Shown: positions 1 through 9,336, counted from the stretch's first letter. The stretch is 64,000 bases of DNA from Nodularia sp. LEGE 06071 (GCF_015207755.1 NZ_JADEWH010000018.1:1-64000); one strand, 5' to 3'. Numbers and translations: made by a program. The notes: a model not told the origin generated them from the letters alone.

Positions 1-70
1 TGTTTGTATAGATTTAGTCACGAAATTAATGAAATTAAATCGCAATAAACGTAAGTATTATCAACAAGGT

Positions 71-655
71 CTAAGAGCTATGAAGCTTATAGAGTCTGTC
101 TTGTAGCGGATTTTGTCCCCCCTTCAGTATATATTCACCATTTTCTAAAAAGAACCAATCAAGTTTATGATCGTAAATCTGCCAAACAATATATTCTTTC
201 ACACCATTACGGCGATATACTCGTTTTTTATCATACAAATCATTAGCCGCACTACTAGCAGCAACTTCCGCGACTAACTCCGGTGCGCCTTCTACGTAGT
301 CATCGTCACTAATATGTGCTTGTCCACCCAGTTGTTCGTCAACTATCAGGACAACATCAGGTTGTGGTTCATTATCTAAATCCAGACGGACTGTAACGTT
401 ATCACCTAACTCTACACCTGGGGTAGCAACTTTGTAAGTTCCCAGCCAAATAATCAAGTCTCCATGAGGCTTTCCATGACTTCTAAAACGTAAGGGTGAA
501 GCCACGTATACAATTCCTTCTATGAGTTCAGCTTTCTTAATATTTGGCATTGCTGTATATCGCCGCTCAAATTCTTGACGTGTCAGGCGATCGCCACTTT
601 CTAAAGGTGGAATTTGGAGATTTTTACTCAAGCTTGGTTCTACCGATGCTTTCAT
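71..655 (-). CDS. Uma2-family (DUF820) putative endonuclease
   Basis: A protein of about 194 residues with the Uma2 layout: an N-terminal helical segment, a beta core holding QPDVVL (first acidic residue) and then PELVAEVAASS followed by KKRVYRRNGVKEYIVW. This matches the PD-(D/E)XK-like pattern of the family. The Uma2 family is very abundant in cyanobacteria; nuclease activity is inferred from fold and its biological role is unknown. The frame opens with GTG-ATG; I take the ATG (655) because GAGG lies about 8 bases upstream. It stands alone, on the same strand as the SGNH hydrolase upstream. The family assignment is firm; function is not. Confidence 0.85.
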   Translation of the reverse strand: MKASVEPSLSKNLQIPPLESGDRLTRQEFERRYTAMPNIKKAELIEGIVYVASPLRFRSHGKPHGDLIIWLGTYKVATPGVELGDNVTVRLDLDNEPQPDVVLIVDEQLGGQAHISDDDYVEGAPELVAEVAASSAANDLYDKKRVYRRNGVKEYIVWQIYDHKLDWFFLENGEYILKGGQNPLQDRLYKLHSS

Positions 656-701
656 CACAAATTCCTCAAAATCGGATATCTACATCTAGTATAGGCAATT
701 C

Positions 702-1325
702 TTATTGAAACCAATTTAACCAAGCATCCCAATTATCTACAATTTGGGCAAATTCTGCATAACCTGCGGCTCTAGGATGAGCGCCATCATAATTTTTTGC
801 CTCATTTATCCAAATATTTGATTTTTCTAATATCGAAAATACATTTAAATAAGGCACATTTAATTCATCACAAACTAAAGCAAATCCTTGAGATAAATTA
901 ACGATTCTTTGATTTCTCCCCTCTTGTTCTTCATCAAAACATGGTGGTGGACTAACCATCAACACAGGATATAACTGTTTAGCCTCACTTAAAATACTAT
1001 GGATATTTTCCAGGGATTCTGTGAGTGAAACACGGGTTTTACCATTTTCTATGGTTGTATCATTAACACCAAATGAAAAGACAACTCTGCCGTCATATTC
1101 TTTTGGTAACCGATAAGAAACTTCTTTTAGCCAACGATTTCTGAGTTCAGTACTCGTTTCTCGCCGCACGCCTAAATTATAGTAGGTAATATCATCACCT
1201 TTTTTATTCGCATTCACACATATTCGACCTGTCCAACCCAGACACTCAGGATCACCCGCACCATTAACAAATGATTCACCCAAAAAACAAATTCTAATTT
1301 GCTTGGGATGCTCAAAGGTCATCAT
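702..1325 (-). CDS. SGNH/GDSL-family hydrolase
   Basis: A protein of about 207 residues with the SGNH fold blocks: block I CFLGESFVNGAGD (GDS-like, nucleophile Ser), an Asn block in FSFGVNDTT, and a C-terminal DGAHPRAAGYAEFA carrying the Asp and His of the catalytic triad. It is likely an esterase or lipase acting on small acyl or carbohydrate esters; the substrate cannot be predicted. An in-frame start exists at 1352, but ATG-ATG at 1325 is preceded by GAGGAAGAG, a good ribosome site, so I use 1325. No signal peptide is seen, suggesting a cytoplasmic enzyme. It stands alone between a Uma2 gene and a short MITE-like repeat. Confidence 0.82.
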   Translation of the reverse strand: MMTFEHPKQIRICFLGESFVNGAGDPECLGWTGRICVNANKKGDDITYYNLGVRRETSTELRNRWLKEVSYRLPKEYDGRVVFSFGVNDTTIENGKTRVSLTESLENIHSILSEAKQLYPVLMVSPPPCFDEEQEGRNQRIVNLSQGFALVCDELNVPYLNVFSILEKSNIWINEAKNYDGAHPRAAGYAEFAQIVDNWDAWLNWFQ

Positions 1326-1353
1326 AACTCTTCCTCTATTAAAAAATTTCAAT

Positions 1354-1450
1354 GTAGTGGTGTGACAAGGCTAAAATGTTGCATTAAACCTAGGATACGT
1401 CAACCCAACCTACAATTTTTTGCCACATTTTAAGCTTGTCACGCTACTAC
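1354..1450. repeat. MITE-like inverted-repeat element, copy 1
   Basis: A 97-bp element whose ends are near-perfect inverted repeats. The left end is GTAGTGGTGTGACAAGGCTA and the right end, reverse-complemented, reads GTAGTAGCGTGACAAGCTTA. No coding capacity. The same ends recur at 17191-17325 and, more decayed, near 34110-34234. It sits between the SGNH gene and the rbcS terminator. Confidence 0.7.
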
Positions 1451-1460
1451 TTTAATTAAT

Positions 1461-1487
1461 AAAAAAAGAGGCAGAAAACTCTACCTC
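1461..1487 (-). terminator. Rho-independent terminator of rbcLXS
   Basis: On the minus strand an 8-bp stem (GAGGTAGA / TCTGCCTC, one G-T pair) with a 4-base loop is followed by seven T. It lies 56 bases beyond the rbcS stop. A second hairpin (GGGGAAA / TTTCCCC, 1494-1518) lies between rbcS and this terminator. Confidence 0.85.
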
Positions 1488-1542
1488 TCTAACGGGGAAA
1501 AATTAATTCAATTTCCCCAAAAATAATTCAAAAATCCAACTC

Positions 1543-1878
1543 TTAGTATCTGCTGGTGTTGGGCTTGTGAATAATAAAGCTGAGAACTTGGCACTGCTTG
1601 ATGTTGTCAAAACCAACAACACGGATAAAGCAGTTGCTGTATTGAGAACGGCAAGATTGAACTTCGCTCAATACTTCTTGAGTGGACTTAGCGCCGAACA
1701 AAGGCAACTTCCACATTGTCCAGTAAAATTCTGTTGGCTCAGAAACTTCGTTGAACTCAATAGCTGGAATGTAACCTTGAGTCAAAATGTACTGAACTTG
1801 CTTGGCAATTTGAGCATCAGAAAGAGGTGGAAGGTAAGAAAGGGTTTCGTAACGACGCTCTTTTGGTAAAGTTTGCAT
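1543..1878 (-). CDS. rbcS: RuBisCO small subunit
   Basis: A 111-residue protein beginning [19 protein letters not shown], with the small-subunit blocks [23 protein letters not shown] and [10 protein letters not shown]. It assembles with RbcL as the L8S8 hexadecamer in the carboxysome. The length is normal for cyanobacteria (about 110). It is the last gene of rbcL-rbcX-rbcS, 63 bases after rbcX, and is followed by a strong terminator. Expression is presumably from the rbcL promoter; no separate promoter was identified. Confidence 0.98.
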   Translation of the reverse strand: MQTLPKERRYETLSYLPPLSDAQIAKQVQYILTQGYIPAIEFNEVSEPTEFYWTMWKLPLFGAKSTQEVLSEVQSCRSQYSNCFIRVVGFDNIKQCQVLSFIIHKPNTSRY

Positions 1879-1941
1879 AGCTTTTGATAATGGGTTGCGA
1901 TTGATATTAGTTATTAGTAAACAGTTATCAGTTAAAAATGA

Positions 1942-2340
1942 TCACTGTTCACTATTGAAATCTGAACTTGTCTGCTGTTCCGAATGTGGACTGGGGTGAG
2001 ATGTATCTATGAGTGTGATGCGTTCTAGATGCTGGCGACGTTGTTCCATATTGGCTTGCTGAAAGCCAGTGCGAACCATTTCAGGGAGAAAGTCGGCGAC
2101 TTCCTCCGCGATGTGTTCTCTGACAGTCATAATGCGTAATGCCAAATCTGGCTTTTCGAGAAACAGTTGCTCAATATACGCTTCTCCGTCCTGGATTTTG
2201 CCAGCAGAAAAGTTATGTAGCCAAAGTTCCAATGGAGGATTCGTTTCACCTAGCTGTGCCAATACTGTTTTCAGCGCCTGATAAGTCAGGTAGCTTTGCA
2301 ATGTCTTGGCTGTATCCTTGGCAATTTGCTTAAGATTCAT
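1942..2340 (-). CDS. rbcX: RuBisCO assembly chaperone RbcX
   Basis: A 132-residue protein beginning MNLKQIAKDTAKTLQSYLTY, with the helical RbcX core (ALKTVLAQLGETNPPLELWLHNF) and a hydrophilic C-terminal tail rich in S, T, Q and E. RbcX is a homodimer that binds the C-terminal EIKFEFE-type motif of newly folded RbcL and promotes L8 assembly. The RbcL encoded upstream ends with [12 protein letters not shown], which matches that ligand. Its place between rbcL and rbcS is typical of filamentous cyanobacteria. The 101-base gap to rbcL holds A-rich near-heptameric repeats. Confidence 0.96.
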   Translation of the reverse strand: MNLKQIAKDTAKTLQSYLTYQALKTVLAQLGETNPPLELWLHNFSAGKIQDGEAYIEQLFLEKPDLALRIMTVREHIAEEVADFLPEMVRTGFQQANMEQRRQHLERITLIDTSHPSPHSEQQTSSDFNSEQ

Positions 2341-2357
2341 GTTTGTCCCCAGCCCAT

Positions 2358-2390
2358 AAAAAGTAAAAAGCTAAAGTAAAAAGTAAAAAG
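2358..2390. repeat. A-rich period-7 repeat in the rbcL-rbcX spacer
   Basis: Reiterations of AAAAAGT and variants with a period near 7 lie directly after rbcL. Similar low-complexity heptamer arrays occur at many intergenic places in this window. Confidence 0.6.
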
Positions 2391-2441
2391 AAAGAATATT
2401 ATTTTCTTTTACTCCTTAACTTTTTACTAGTTACTTGAGGA

Positions 2442-3872
2442 TCAGACAGTATCCATTGCCTCGAACTCGAACTTGATTTCTTTCCAAAGTTCGCAAGCAA
2501 CAGCTAGTTCAGGACTCCACTTAGCAGCTTCGCGGATAACGTCGTTACCTTCACGAGCCAAGTTACGGCCTTCGTTACGAGCTTGGATACAAGCTTCCAA
2601 AGCTACACGGTTAGCGGTTGCACCAGGTGCGTTACCCCAGGGGTGACCAAGTGTACCACCACCAAATTGTAGTACGGAGTCATCACCGAAGATTTCTACA
2701 AGTGCGGGCATATGCCATACGTGGATACCACCGGAAGCAACTGCCATTACACCACCCATGGAAGCCCAGTCTTGGGTAAAGTAGATACCGCGAGACAAGT
2801 CTTTTTCAACGTAGTTTTCACGCAATAGGTCAACGAAGCCCATTGTGATACCACGTTCGCCTTCCAATTTACCAACAACTGTACCGGTGTGAATGTGGTC
2901 ACCACCAGACATCCGCAGGGTTTTAGCCAAAACGCGGAAGTGAATACCGTGGTTCTTTTGACGGTCAATAACGGCGTGCATCGCACGGTGAATGTGCAGT
3001 AATACACCGTTGGCGCGACACCAATGAGACAATGTGGTGTTAGCTGTGAAACCTGCGGTTAGGTAGTCATGCATGATGATGGGCATTTTGAGTTCTTTAG
3101 CGAACTCAGCCCGTTGCAACATTTGCTCACAGGTGGGGGCGGTAACGTTCAGGTAGTGACCTTTGATTTCGCCGGTTTCTGCTTGTGCTTTGTGGATAGC
3201 GTCTGCTACAAACAAGAAGCGATCGCGCCATCTTTGGAATGGTGCAGAGTTGATGTTTTCGTCATCTTTGGTGAAGTCCAAACCACCGCGCAAGCATTCG
3301 TATACTGCACGTCCGTAGTTTTTAGCGGACAAACCTAATTTGGGCTTAATGGTACAACCCAGCAAAGGACGACCATATTTGTTTAATTTGTCACGTTCTA
3401 CTTGAATACCATGAGGAGGCCCTTGGAAGGTCTTCAGGTAAGCAACGGGAATCCGCAAGTCTTCCAAACGTAGCGCCCGCAGAGCTTTAAAACCAAATAC
3501 GTTACCTACAATTGAGGTCAACATATTGGTGACGGAGCCTTCCTCGAACAAGTCTAGAGGATAAGCAACGTAGCAGATGTATTGGTTATCTTCACCAGCA
3601 ACTGGTTCGATATCGTAGCAACGACCTTTGTAGCGGTCTAGGTCGGTGAGCAAGTCTGTCCATACAGTTGTCCAAGTACCGGTGGAGGACTCAGCCGCCA
3701 CAGCAGCACCTGCTTCTTCGGGAGGAACTCCAGGTTGGGGAGTCATCCGGAATGCTGCAAGAATATCTGTATCTTTAGGTGTGTAGTCTGGGGTGTAATA
3801 AGTTAGTCTGTAATCTTTAACACCGGCTTGATACCCTGATTTGCTCTGGGTCTTAGTTTGAGCGTAAGACAT
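2442..3872 (-). CDS. rbcL: RuBisCO large subunit (form IB)
   Basis: A 476-residue protein of normal length. It fixes CO2 or O2 onto ribulose-1,5-bisphosphate. Active-site elements are all present: TIKPK with Lys176, and TKDDE with the carbamylated Lys202 and metal ligands Asp204 and Glu205; loop 6 is in TVVGKLEGE. The numbering is one higher than in the spinach protein. The C-terminus EIKFEFE is the RbcX-binding peptide. It is the first gene of rbcL-rbcX-rbcS. GGAAGG lies 7-8 bases before the ATG. The leader is long, with a short perfect hairpin about 45 bases before the start. Confidence 0.99.
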   Translation of the reverse strand: MSYAQTKTQSKSGYQAGVKDYRLTYYTPDYTPKDTDILAAFRMTPQPGVPPEEAGAAVAAESSTGTWTTVWTDLLTDLDRYKGRCYDIEPVAGEDNQYICYVAYPLDLFEEGSVTNMLTSIVGNVFGFKALRALRLEDLRIPVAYLKTFQGPPHGIQVERDKLNKYGRPLLGCTIKPKLGLSAKNYGRAVYECLRGGLDFTKDDENINSAPFQRWRDRFLFVADAIHKAQAETGEIKGHYLNVTAPTCEQMLQRAEFAKELKMPIIMHDYLTAGFTANTTLSHWCRANGVLLHIHRAMHAVIDRQKNHGIHFRVLAKTLRMSGGDHIHTGTVVGKLEGERGITMGFVDLLRENYVEKDLSRGIYFTQDWASMGGVMAVASGGIHVWHMPALVEIFGDDSVLQFGGGTLGHPWGNAPGATANRVALEACIQARNEGRNLAREGNDVIREAAKWSPELAVACELWKEIKFEFEAMDTV

Positions 3873-3915
3873 AAATTCCCTTCCAAGAAATCACTCTTTA
3901 ATTACTTATTGAACT

Positions 3916-3939
3916 TCGCATGGCTATTAAGTCATGCGA
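3916..3939 (-). promoter_or_regulatory. Perfect short inverted repeat in the rbcL leader
   Basis: Arms TCGCATG and CATGCGA enclose a 10-base spacer, 33 to 44 bases before the rbcL ribosome-binding region. It could form an mRNA hairpin or a dyad operator. Function is not established. Confidence 0.4.
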
Positions 3940-4747
3940 TTCCTACTTTACTGAGTCTTGCCTGAATTACTCCAGGTCTTATAGATTCGACTTAGGCGTT
4001 TAAAGCATCCGGCGCACCGACGGCGGCTGTTATAATGTCCGTCAAATCACTTTACCAGAATACGCAACCATATACTACAAAGAGAAATAGGTCGCGCCTA
4101 ACTCATAACTAGAAGCTCGCACAAGAGTGCGGCTTGTAGAAATCAAATCACATTCTGTGCAACTTTCTTTGACTCCCGCTTTTTACCCTCACTGATTGGG
4201 GGGAAAAATCAGGAAAAATTTTTTGTTAGAGGTTGGCTTTGGCGGGTCGATTTTCTAGCAATGAACATTTAGTAATATTTATTAACAAATGTTCTTCCCA
4301 AATTGGGGTGCATAAACTTGCACTTGCGGCTTTTTCCTCATCCCGTGAATAAAAATTCTCTTTTATCTCTTTCTCTTGCCCCGCTAAATTTTTCTATTTC
4401 CAGCAAAAACTCCGTGTTTTGCGGAAAGTATTAAATAATTCCCCTACACATCGGGGTTTTTAGGGTATTGGGTTTGCTGACACCCATTCCCTTCGACACA
4501 CTCCTGATATGTCCCCTAAAGTGGTAAACAGACCAAGAGAGAATTTGCTTGACAGAAACACAGCAGGGTGATAAGTGAAAGAAAAAGAAATTGCACACCA
4601 CGTAATTTGTAGCTTGTCTCACAATATATCAAGAATTTGATAAGTTATTCTTTGAAAATTTTTAACTTATATATTTAATTTTGTTATTACATAAAGATTT
4701 AAACATTTTGTGAATTTTTATGTAGAGAAGTAAAGTTTGACTGTGGG

Positions 4748-4851
4748 TGAGGAGGCAGGGTGCAGGGGGGGAAGAGGCAGGGGGGCAGGGAGCAGGGAGC
4801 AGGGGGGGAAGACGGTAACTTCCCAATGACCAATGACCAATGACTAATGAC
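4748..4851. repeat. G-rich and CAATGAC heptamer tandem repeats
   Basis: A run of GGCAGGG and GGGAGCA variants (4748-4811) is followed by four tandem heptamers, CAATGAC x3 and TAATGAC (4824-4851). These resemble the short tandemly repeated repetitive (STRR) sequences of heterocystous cyanobacteria. The CAATGAC family recurs at 56182-56209. Confidence 0.75.
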
Positions 4852-4916
4852 TAAGTATTTGTTTAAAAGACGCTGACAGGGGGAATACTGAAGTTAACTG
4901 CTAGCCAGATTAGGTA

Positions 4917-6077
4917 ATGGCTGTGGGTACTGTCTTTAAAGGAAATGTCATTGTGGGATTACTTCGCAAACGTCATAAATTATTGCTTACTTCTATATTT
5001 CTGGGTTTGATAGCTTTGCCAAGCATTGGTTTTGTCACTATGACAAATGCAGCCAGGGCAGAGAAAATTGGTACGAATGCACCGCCACAAAAAACTCCTG
5101 ATGTGGATTCATCTGAGTTAACTCCTTCTTATCCGGCTACTTCACCACCGCCAGGGATCGACCCTTTACCTGATGAACGAACAATCCAAGAGCGATCGCT
5201 AGAAACAGATTATCGTGTAAATAACCTACTAGGAGATTTTACAGGCAATCTCTGGGTGGGTTCATGGCGGGGATTATCGCGGATTGACCCAAACACAGGC
5301 GGAATTTTAGCTCGTGTGAGTTTACCAAATGTGGCAATTGGTGCATTGGCAGAAGATAAAGTGGGTCGCTTGTGGGTAGGAACTTATGAGGGACTGAAGC
5401 GAGTAGACCCCCGCACGAGTGAAATTACCGCCCAAAATTTATTTTTGCCTTCCAAACGAGTTTTGTCGTTGTTGGTTGACAAGCGGGGATATTTGTGGGC
5501 TGGAACTGATAATGGTTTGGCACTAGTTAGTCCCGACCAAGGCTTAATTATGACGACATTGAAAAATTTGCCTGGTGTCAGCGCCAACGCCATGACTTTA
5601 GATGCTGAGGGTCAACTATGGGTTGGTACTTTGGATGGACTGGTGCGGGTAAATACTGCTAGCGCTTTAATTATGCAGCGGATTAACCAGTTACCTGGGT
5701 CTACGGTGCAAACCTTAGCTATTAGTCCAGAAGGTTTAATTTGGGCAGGAATGCCAAATAGTTTGCTCGTGATTAATCCCAAAACTGGTGCAGTTTTGCG
5801 GTCTGTAACTCGACTCCGGGGGCGAAATGTCACAGCAGTGCGCTTTGCTCAAGATGGTAGCCTGTGGGTGGGAACTCACAATGGTTTGTTACGATTAAAT
5901 CCACATACAGGAGCTGTCTTAGACGAAGTTGCGGGACTTCCTTCTAGCCGAGTTCTTGCCCTTGCGCCCGATATCGGCAATAAATTATGGATTGGGACTA
6001 GTGAAGGTCTAGGTTGGTTAATGCCTACTAGAGGCAGTGCAAAACCTCATCTGGCTTTTAGCCGGGCGGTTGAATGA
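4917..6077 (+). CDS. Membrane-anchored beta-propeller protein (Reg_prop repeats)
   Basis: A 386-residue protein. Residues about 20-45 are hydrophobic (LLLTSIFLGLIALPSIGFV) and act as a signal peptide or anchor; a Pro-rich linker follows to about 90. From about residue 100 to the end the motif LWVGT-x-x-GL-x-R(V/L)-x-P recurs about seven times (for example LWVGSWRGL, LWVGTYEGL, LWAGTDNGL, LWVGTLDGL, LWVGTHNGL, LWIGTSEGL). This is the two-component-regulator propeller repeat, normally the periplasmic sensor part of hybrid kinases. Here no kinase, cyclase or other output domain follows, so it is probably an extracytoplasmic binding or scaffold protein. Strong family call; role unknown. No clear ribosome site precedes the ATG. 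Confidence 0.85.
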   Translation: MAVGTVFKGNVIVGLLRKRHKLLLTSIFLGLIALPSIGFVTMTNAARAEKIGTNAPPQKTPDVDSSELTPSYPATSPPPGIDPLPDERTIQERSLETDYRVNNLLGDFTGNLWVGSWRGLSRIDPNTGGILARVSLPNVAIGALAEDKVGRLWVGTYEGLKRVDPRTSEITAQNLFLPSKRVLSLLVDKRGYLWAGTDNGLALVSPDQGLIMTTLKNLPGVSANAMTLDAEGQLWVGTLDGLVRVNTASALIMQRINQLPGSTVQTLAISPEGLIWAGMPNSLLVINPKTGAVLRSVTRLRGRNVTAVRFAQDGSLWVGTHNGLLRLNPHTGAVLDEVAGLPSSRVLALAPDIGNKLWIGTSEGLGWLMPTRGSAKPHLAFSRAVE

Positions 6078-6223
6078 GGCAGGGGGGGCAGGGGGCAGGG
6101 GGCAGGGGGGAATAAATTAGAATATCTTCATCCTTTCTCCTGGATGGGCGGGTTTATTAAGAATTTCGTCTGTCCACAGACTTACTGCTTCAACCCGCCC
6201 CTACCTACTCCCTACTTAAAAAT

Positions 6224-7018
6224 ATGGCAATTACTACTGGGCAATTAATTCAATGGAAACAACAGGGGCGGTCAATTGTAGCTTTGACTGCCTGGGATTA
6301 TGCGATCGCTCAAATTCTGGACGCTGCTGGGATAGACTTAATCCTAGTGGGGGACTCAATGGCTGCTGTTTTAGGATACAAAACGACGCTACCAATTACC
6401 CTAGAAGAAATGCTGCATCATGCTAAAGCTGTGCGCCGTGGTGTAAAACAGGCTTTAGTTGTGGTTGATTTGCCATTTTTAACTTACCAAGAAAGTATCT
6501 CCCAAGCGATGCACTCAGCCGGTTTGGTGTTGAAGGAAACAGGCGCTCAAGCGGTGAAGTTAGAAGGTGGTTATCCGGCGATGCTGGAAACTATTGCTCG
6601 GTTGGTACAGGCGGGAATTCCGGTTATGGGTCATGTCGGCTTGACACCCCAATCTGTTCATCAACTGGGACTGCGACAACAGGGGAAAACTCAAGAAGCT
6701 GGGGAAAGAATTTTTAACGAAGCGATCGCACTCGAACAAGCCGGTGTATTCTCTATAGTGTTAGAGCATATCCCCGCAGATTTAGCAATGCAGATTACAC
6801 AAAAATTGAGCATTCCCACCATTGGTATCGGTGCGGGAGTTCATTGTGATGGACAGGTGTTAGTTACCTCCGATGTCCTTGGTCTATCAGAGAAGCAGCC
6901 ACCTTTTGCCAAAGTTTACACAAATCTGCGCGAGACAATTACCAAAGCTGTCCAAGATTATGCCTCAGAAGTGCGCGATGGGCAAAGCCCCCCCTCCGGG
7001 GATCGCCAATTTCCCTAA
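6224..7018 (+). CDS. panB: 3-methyl-2-oxobutanoate hydroxymethyltransferase
   Basis: A 264-residue PanB, first committed step of pantothenate synthesis: it transfers a hydroxymethyl group from 5,10-methylene-THF to 2-oxoisovalerate to give ketopantoate. Visible motifs are [23 protein letters not shown] (metal-binding Asp; quoted in part), [25 protein letters not shown] and [14 protein letters not shown]. The C-terminal dozen residues ([12 protein letters not shown]) come from a GC-rich repeat-like stretch and are likely a non-conserved tail. A ketopantoate reductase gene lies 4 kb downstream. Short spacing (about 20 bases) to the Uma2 gene downstream suggests possible co-transcription. Confidence 0.95.
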   Translation: MAITTGQLIQWKQQGRSIVALTAWDYAIAQILDAAGIDLILVGDSMAAVLGYKTTLPITLEEMLHHAKAVRRGVKQALVVVDLPFLTYQESISQAMHSAGLVLKETGAQAVKLEGGYPAMLETIARLVQAGIPVMGHVGLTPQSVHQLGLRQQGKTQEAGERIFNEAIALEQAGVFSIVLEHIPADLAMQITQKLSIPTIGIGAGVHCDGQVLVTSDVLGLSEKQPPFAKVYTNLRETITKAVQDYASEVRDGQSPPSGDRQFP

Positions 7019-7039
7019 CTGAATACTAGGAGTAGTTTT

Positions 7040-7795
7040 ATGGTTCTACAAATTCACCCTACTCAGAAAACTCAAAAAGAATTAAATATTACTTGGGAAG
7101 CACTTCCCCCAGATTTTATTTTACCTGATGATCCAGTGGAAAATATTCAGCAACCGGCGATCGCATCAGCTTTGACAGATGCTTTAGGATCTGCACAACG
7201 CATCCAACCCCAGATGCTGATTGGCTCTAATTTTGGGCTTGTAGCCACAGTCAACAAAAAAATCGTTGTCAAAGCACCTGATTGGTTTTATGTGCCGCAA
7301 GTGCAGCCTGTAGCCCCAGGTGTAATTCGTCGTAGTTATACCCCCAATTTAGAAGGTGCGGCTGTGGCTGTGGTCATGGAATTTTTGTCAGACACGGAAA
7401 ATGGCGAACTATCAATTCGTTCCACGCCACCCTACGGTAAACTGTATTTTTACGAGCATATTCTTAAAATTCCCACTTACGTCACCTACGACCCCTACGA
7501 AGTCATTCTAGAAGTACGGTGTTTAGAGAATGAAAAGTATACTTTGATGGCAACAGATGCCAATGGACGTTACTGGATTCCTGAGTTAGAATTATTTCTC
7601 GGAATTTGGCAGGGTGAAAGATTATGCCAAACTATGAATTGGCTGAGGTGGTGGGATAAAGAAGGCAATTTGCTGTTGTGGAGTAGTGAACAAGCCGAAC
7701 AAGAACGCCAACGAGCGGAACAAGAACATCAACGTGCGGAAATGTTAGCAGCAAAGTTACGTGAGCTAGGTGTTGACCCTGAAGCGATCACTTAA
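7040..7795 (+). CDS. Uma2-family protein with C-terminal coiled coil
   Basis: A 251-residue Uma2-family protein. The core has KAPDWFYVPQVQPV (acidic residue in the PD position), VVMEFLSDTENGE (E-x-hydrophobic motif) and LKIPTYVTYDP. The C-terminal 35 residues form a charged heptad coiled coil (EQERQRA, EQEHQRA) ending LRELGVDPEAI, the same ending as in the two tandem Uma2 genes near 52 kb. AGGAG lies 8 bases before the ATG. This subtype, with a coiled-coil tail that grows by 7-residue units, is widespread in cyanobacteria; biochemical role is not known. Confidence 0.85.
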   Translation: MVLQIHPTQKTQKELNITWEALPPDFILPDDPVENIQQPAIASALTDALGSAQRIQPQMLIGSNFGLVATVNKKIVVKAPDWFYVPQVQPVAPGVIRRSYTPNLEGAAVAVVMEFLSDTENGELSIRSTPPYGKLYFYEHILKIPTYVTYDPYEVILEVRCLENEKYTLMATDANGRYWIPELELFLGIWQGERLCQTMNWLRWWDKEGNLLLWSSEQAEQERQRAEQEHQRAEMLAAKLRELGVDPEAIT

Positions 7796-8682
7796 AATAT
7801 ATAATTTATACAATACCTTTGCCAAAATAAGAGGTTACAACGATTTTGGCAAAACTGGCAAAATCACCCATACATAGGCATTTCGCTAAAAAGGTAGTTT
7901 TTCATCTCAAACCCTTATACTGCGGTTAATACGTTAAAAAACCTTTGTGGGAAACCTTGAAGGAATTTTTATGACCTATTGTTTTTGCCAAGCCTCAAAG
8001 AAATGGGAATTAATGGTTAATGCATAATCAACTCACCCTCGTAAATTGGCGAAGGTAGTAAGACGCGAAACATGGGGTGAAAAAGGAAAGCTTGACACTC
8101 CCCGCGATAAATCGACGGGGATTCTTGGTTCAACGAAACCACTTAACCTAGAGTCCTTGCGTTGTCTAAACCAGAGGTGGGATTCTCCCCAAGCGTTAAT
8201 TCGGGTATGCCCTACCCTATTTGCATGAGTGCAAGTCCTGTTTGGTTTGAAACAATTTGTTTCAAAATGCTGATTCGTCTAGCCCCTATGAATCTTTTAC
8301 CTACTGCTAGGAGGAAACTAGAACAATGCAGTAGAACCGCATAGATGAGGCAGTGCGGTCTTGGGGTCTCCCCAATTAGAGCAACTGCCGTTCAATTATC
8401 AAGGTTCAGGCTTTGTCTTTCGACAGCTAGGTTTTTTAAGTGGTTGATTACCTTTCCACCACAATCAGTATAGCAGCACCTTAGTACATTAATGAATTAA
8501 AAGCCGTCGTAGAACGACGGGGCTTTAAACCCAATTTTTCGGTAAGAAAATTACTGGACAACGCCGCAGAGGTAGGGTTAAACTTACGTGTGGATTAAGA
8601 TTCAGACATCACACGCTTGTGTTATGTAAGGGCTGGATACTTGGATTCACTAATTAACGAATCGTACTTAGGGTGATAGTTT
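7796..8682. other. Gene-free region around the IS605-like relic
   Basis: AT-rich unassigned sequence to about 8085, then the IS200/IS605-like relic to about 8535, then the leader of the cupin gene. Two short frames (8046-8228 and 8162-8344, plus) read through the relic antisense to its expected transcript and are not credible genes. Confidence 0.6.
8085..8535 (-). mobile_element. IS200/IS605-like relic without transposase or tnpB
   Basis: Both ends carry subterminal hairpins of the IS200/IS605 type. At 8100-8120 the arms CCCCG and CGGGG enclose a second small stem. At 8500-8526 AAAAGCC and GGGGCTTT flank GTCGT / ACGAC. The minus-strand text before the first hairpin (ending AACCAAGAATCCCCG) matches, from memory, the 3' end of cyanobacterial tnpB elements, where the omega RNA lies. 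The 400 bases between the ends hold no tnpA or tnpB frame. It is best read as an internally deleted, non-autonomous copy. Exact ends are uncertain by about 10 bases. Confidence 0.65.
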
Positions 8683-9105
8683 ATGAGTCCTGAAGTTTTA
8701 GATACTTGCATCTCACAGCAAGTGAGTAGTGTTGTAGTTATTCAAGAGCCAGAAAGAATTTGTGATACAGATCATGGCTATGTTCGAGGCTGGGGTGTAA
8801 CTGAAGAAACTGCCAAATCAAAGCACCTTAGTATGGCTCACGGCATAATTCCTCCAGGAGCAGGTGCAACCCCACACTACCATCCTTTTGAGACTGCGAT
8901 ATACATTATTACGGGAACGTGCAGAGTTTTGCTAAATGTTGAGAATGATACATTTGTAGATATCAAAGCAGGCGATTTCCTCTATATTCCAACTGGTGTC
9001 GTGCATTGTCCGGTTAATTGCGGGCAGGAAGTGATGGAATATATCGTTGCCCGAAGTTCGCCACAAGAAATTTGTCTTTATCCTGAGCAAAAATTCAGAA
9101 AATAA
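8683..9105 (+). CDS. Cupin-domain protein
   Basis: A 140-residue single-domain cupin. Cupin motif 1 is HYHPFETAIYIITGTCRVLL (two His and a Glu in metal-ligand positions), then GDFLYIPTGVVHCPVN as motif 2 with the third His. It has the dimensions of small cupins that bind a metal and act as isomerases, dioxygenases or storage-like binding proteins; the substrate cannot be told. GGGTGA lies 9 bases before the ATG. It stands alone downstream of the IS605-like relic. Confidence 0.85.
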   Translation: MSPEVLDTCISQQVSSVVVIQEPERICDTDHGYVRGWGVTEETAKSKHLSMAHGIIPPGAGATPHYHPFETAIYIITGTCRVLLNVENDTFVDIKAGDFLYIPTGVVHCPVNCGQEVMEYIVARSSPQEICLYPEQKFRK

Positions 9106-9336
9106 ACTTTAGCTCATGATTTGATGCAGAGTTGGATTTCGCTTTAGGCTATAACGCTTGAATTGGCGTTACGTTTGGCTCAATTTATGGATTCAAGTCA
9201 CACAAATACAACACCCATTTTTTTCTAATAGGATAGCTTGTATTAATTGCCTGATGAGGCTTCTAGCGATCGCCCTCTCGGAGAGTGACAGAAGAGGGAT
9301 AAAAAGGCAGTATCAGCAATACCGTTACCATGTTAT

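Larger units (their letters stand above)
3873..4916. other. Gene-free region: rbcL leader and repeats
   Basis: About 1 kb between the divergent rbcL and propeller genes. The rbcL-proximal part is presumed promoter and leader; long rbcL leaders are known in Anabaena. A perfect 7-bp-arm hairpin (TCGCATG / CATGCGA, 3916-3939) lies in this leader. By eye I found no GTA-N8-TAC NtcA site. The distal part holds a G-rich repeat (4748-4811) and a heptamer array (4824-4851). The only open frame, 63 codons at 4431-4622 minus, has no family features. Confidence 0.7.

Noticed and set aside
4431-4622. A 63-codon minus-strand frame between rbcL and the propeller gene
   Set aside because: Low complexity, no family features, lies in presumed rbcL leader.
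3873-4916. Possible NtcA site (GTA-N8-TAC) in the rbcL upstream region
   Set aside because: No match was found by eye.
8330-8400. Sequence with GCAGTGCGGTC that hinted at a cobalamin riboswitch
   Set aside because: The required B12-box context is absent, and the segment fits the IS605-type relic.
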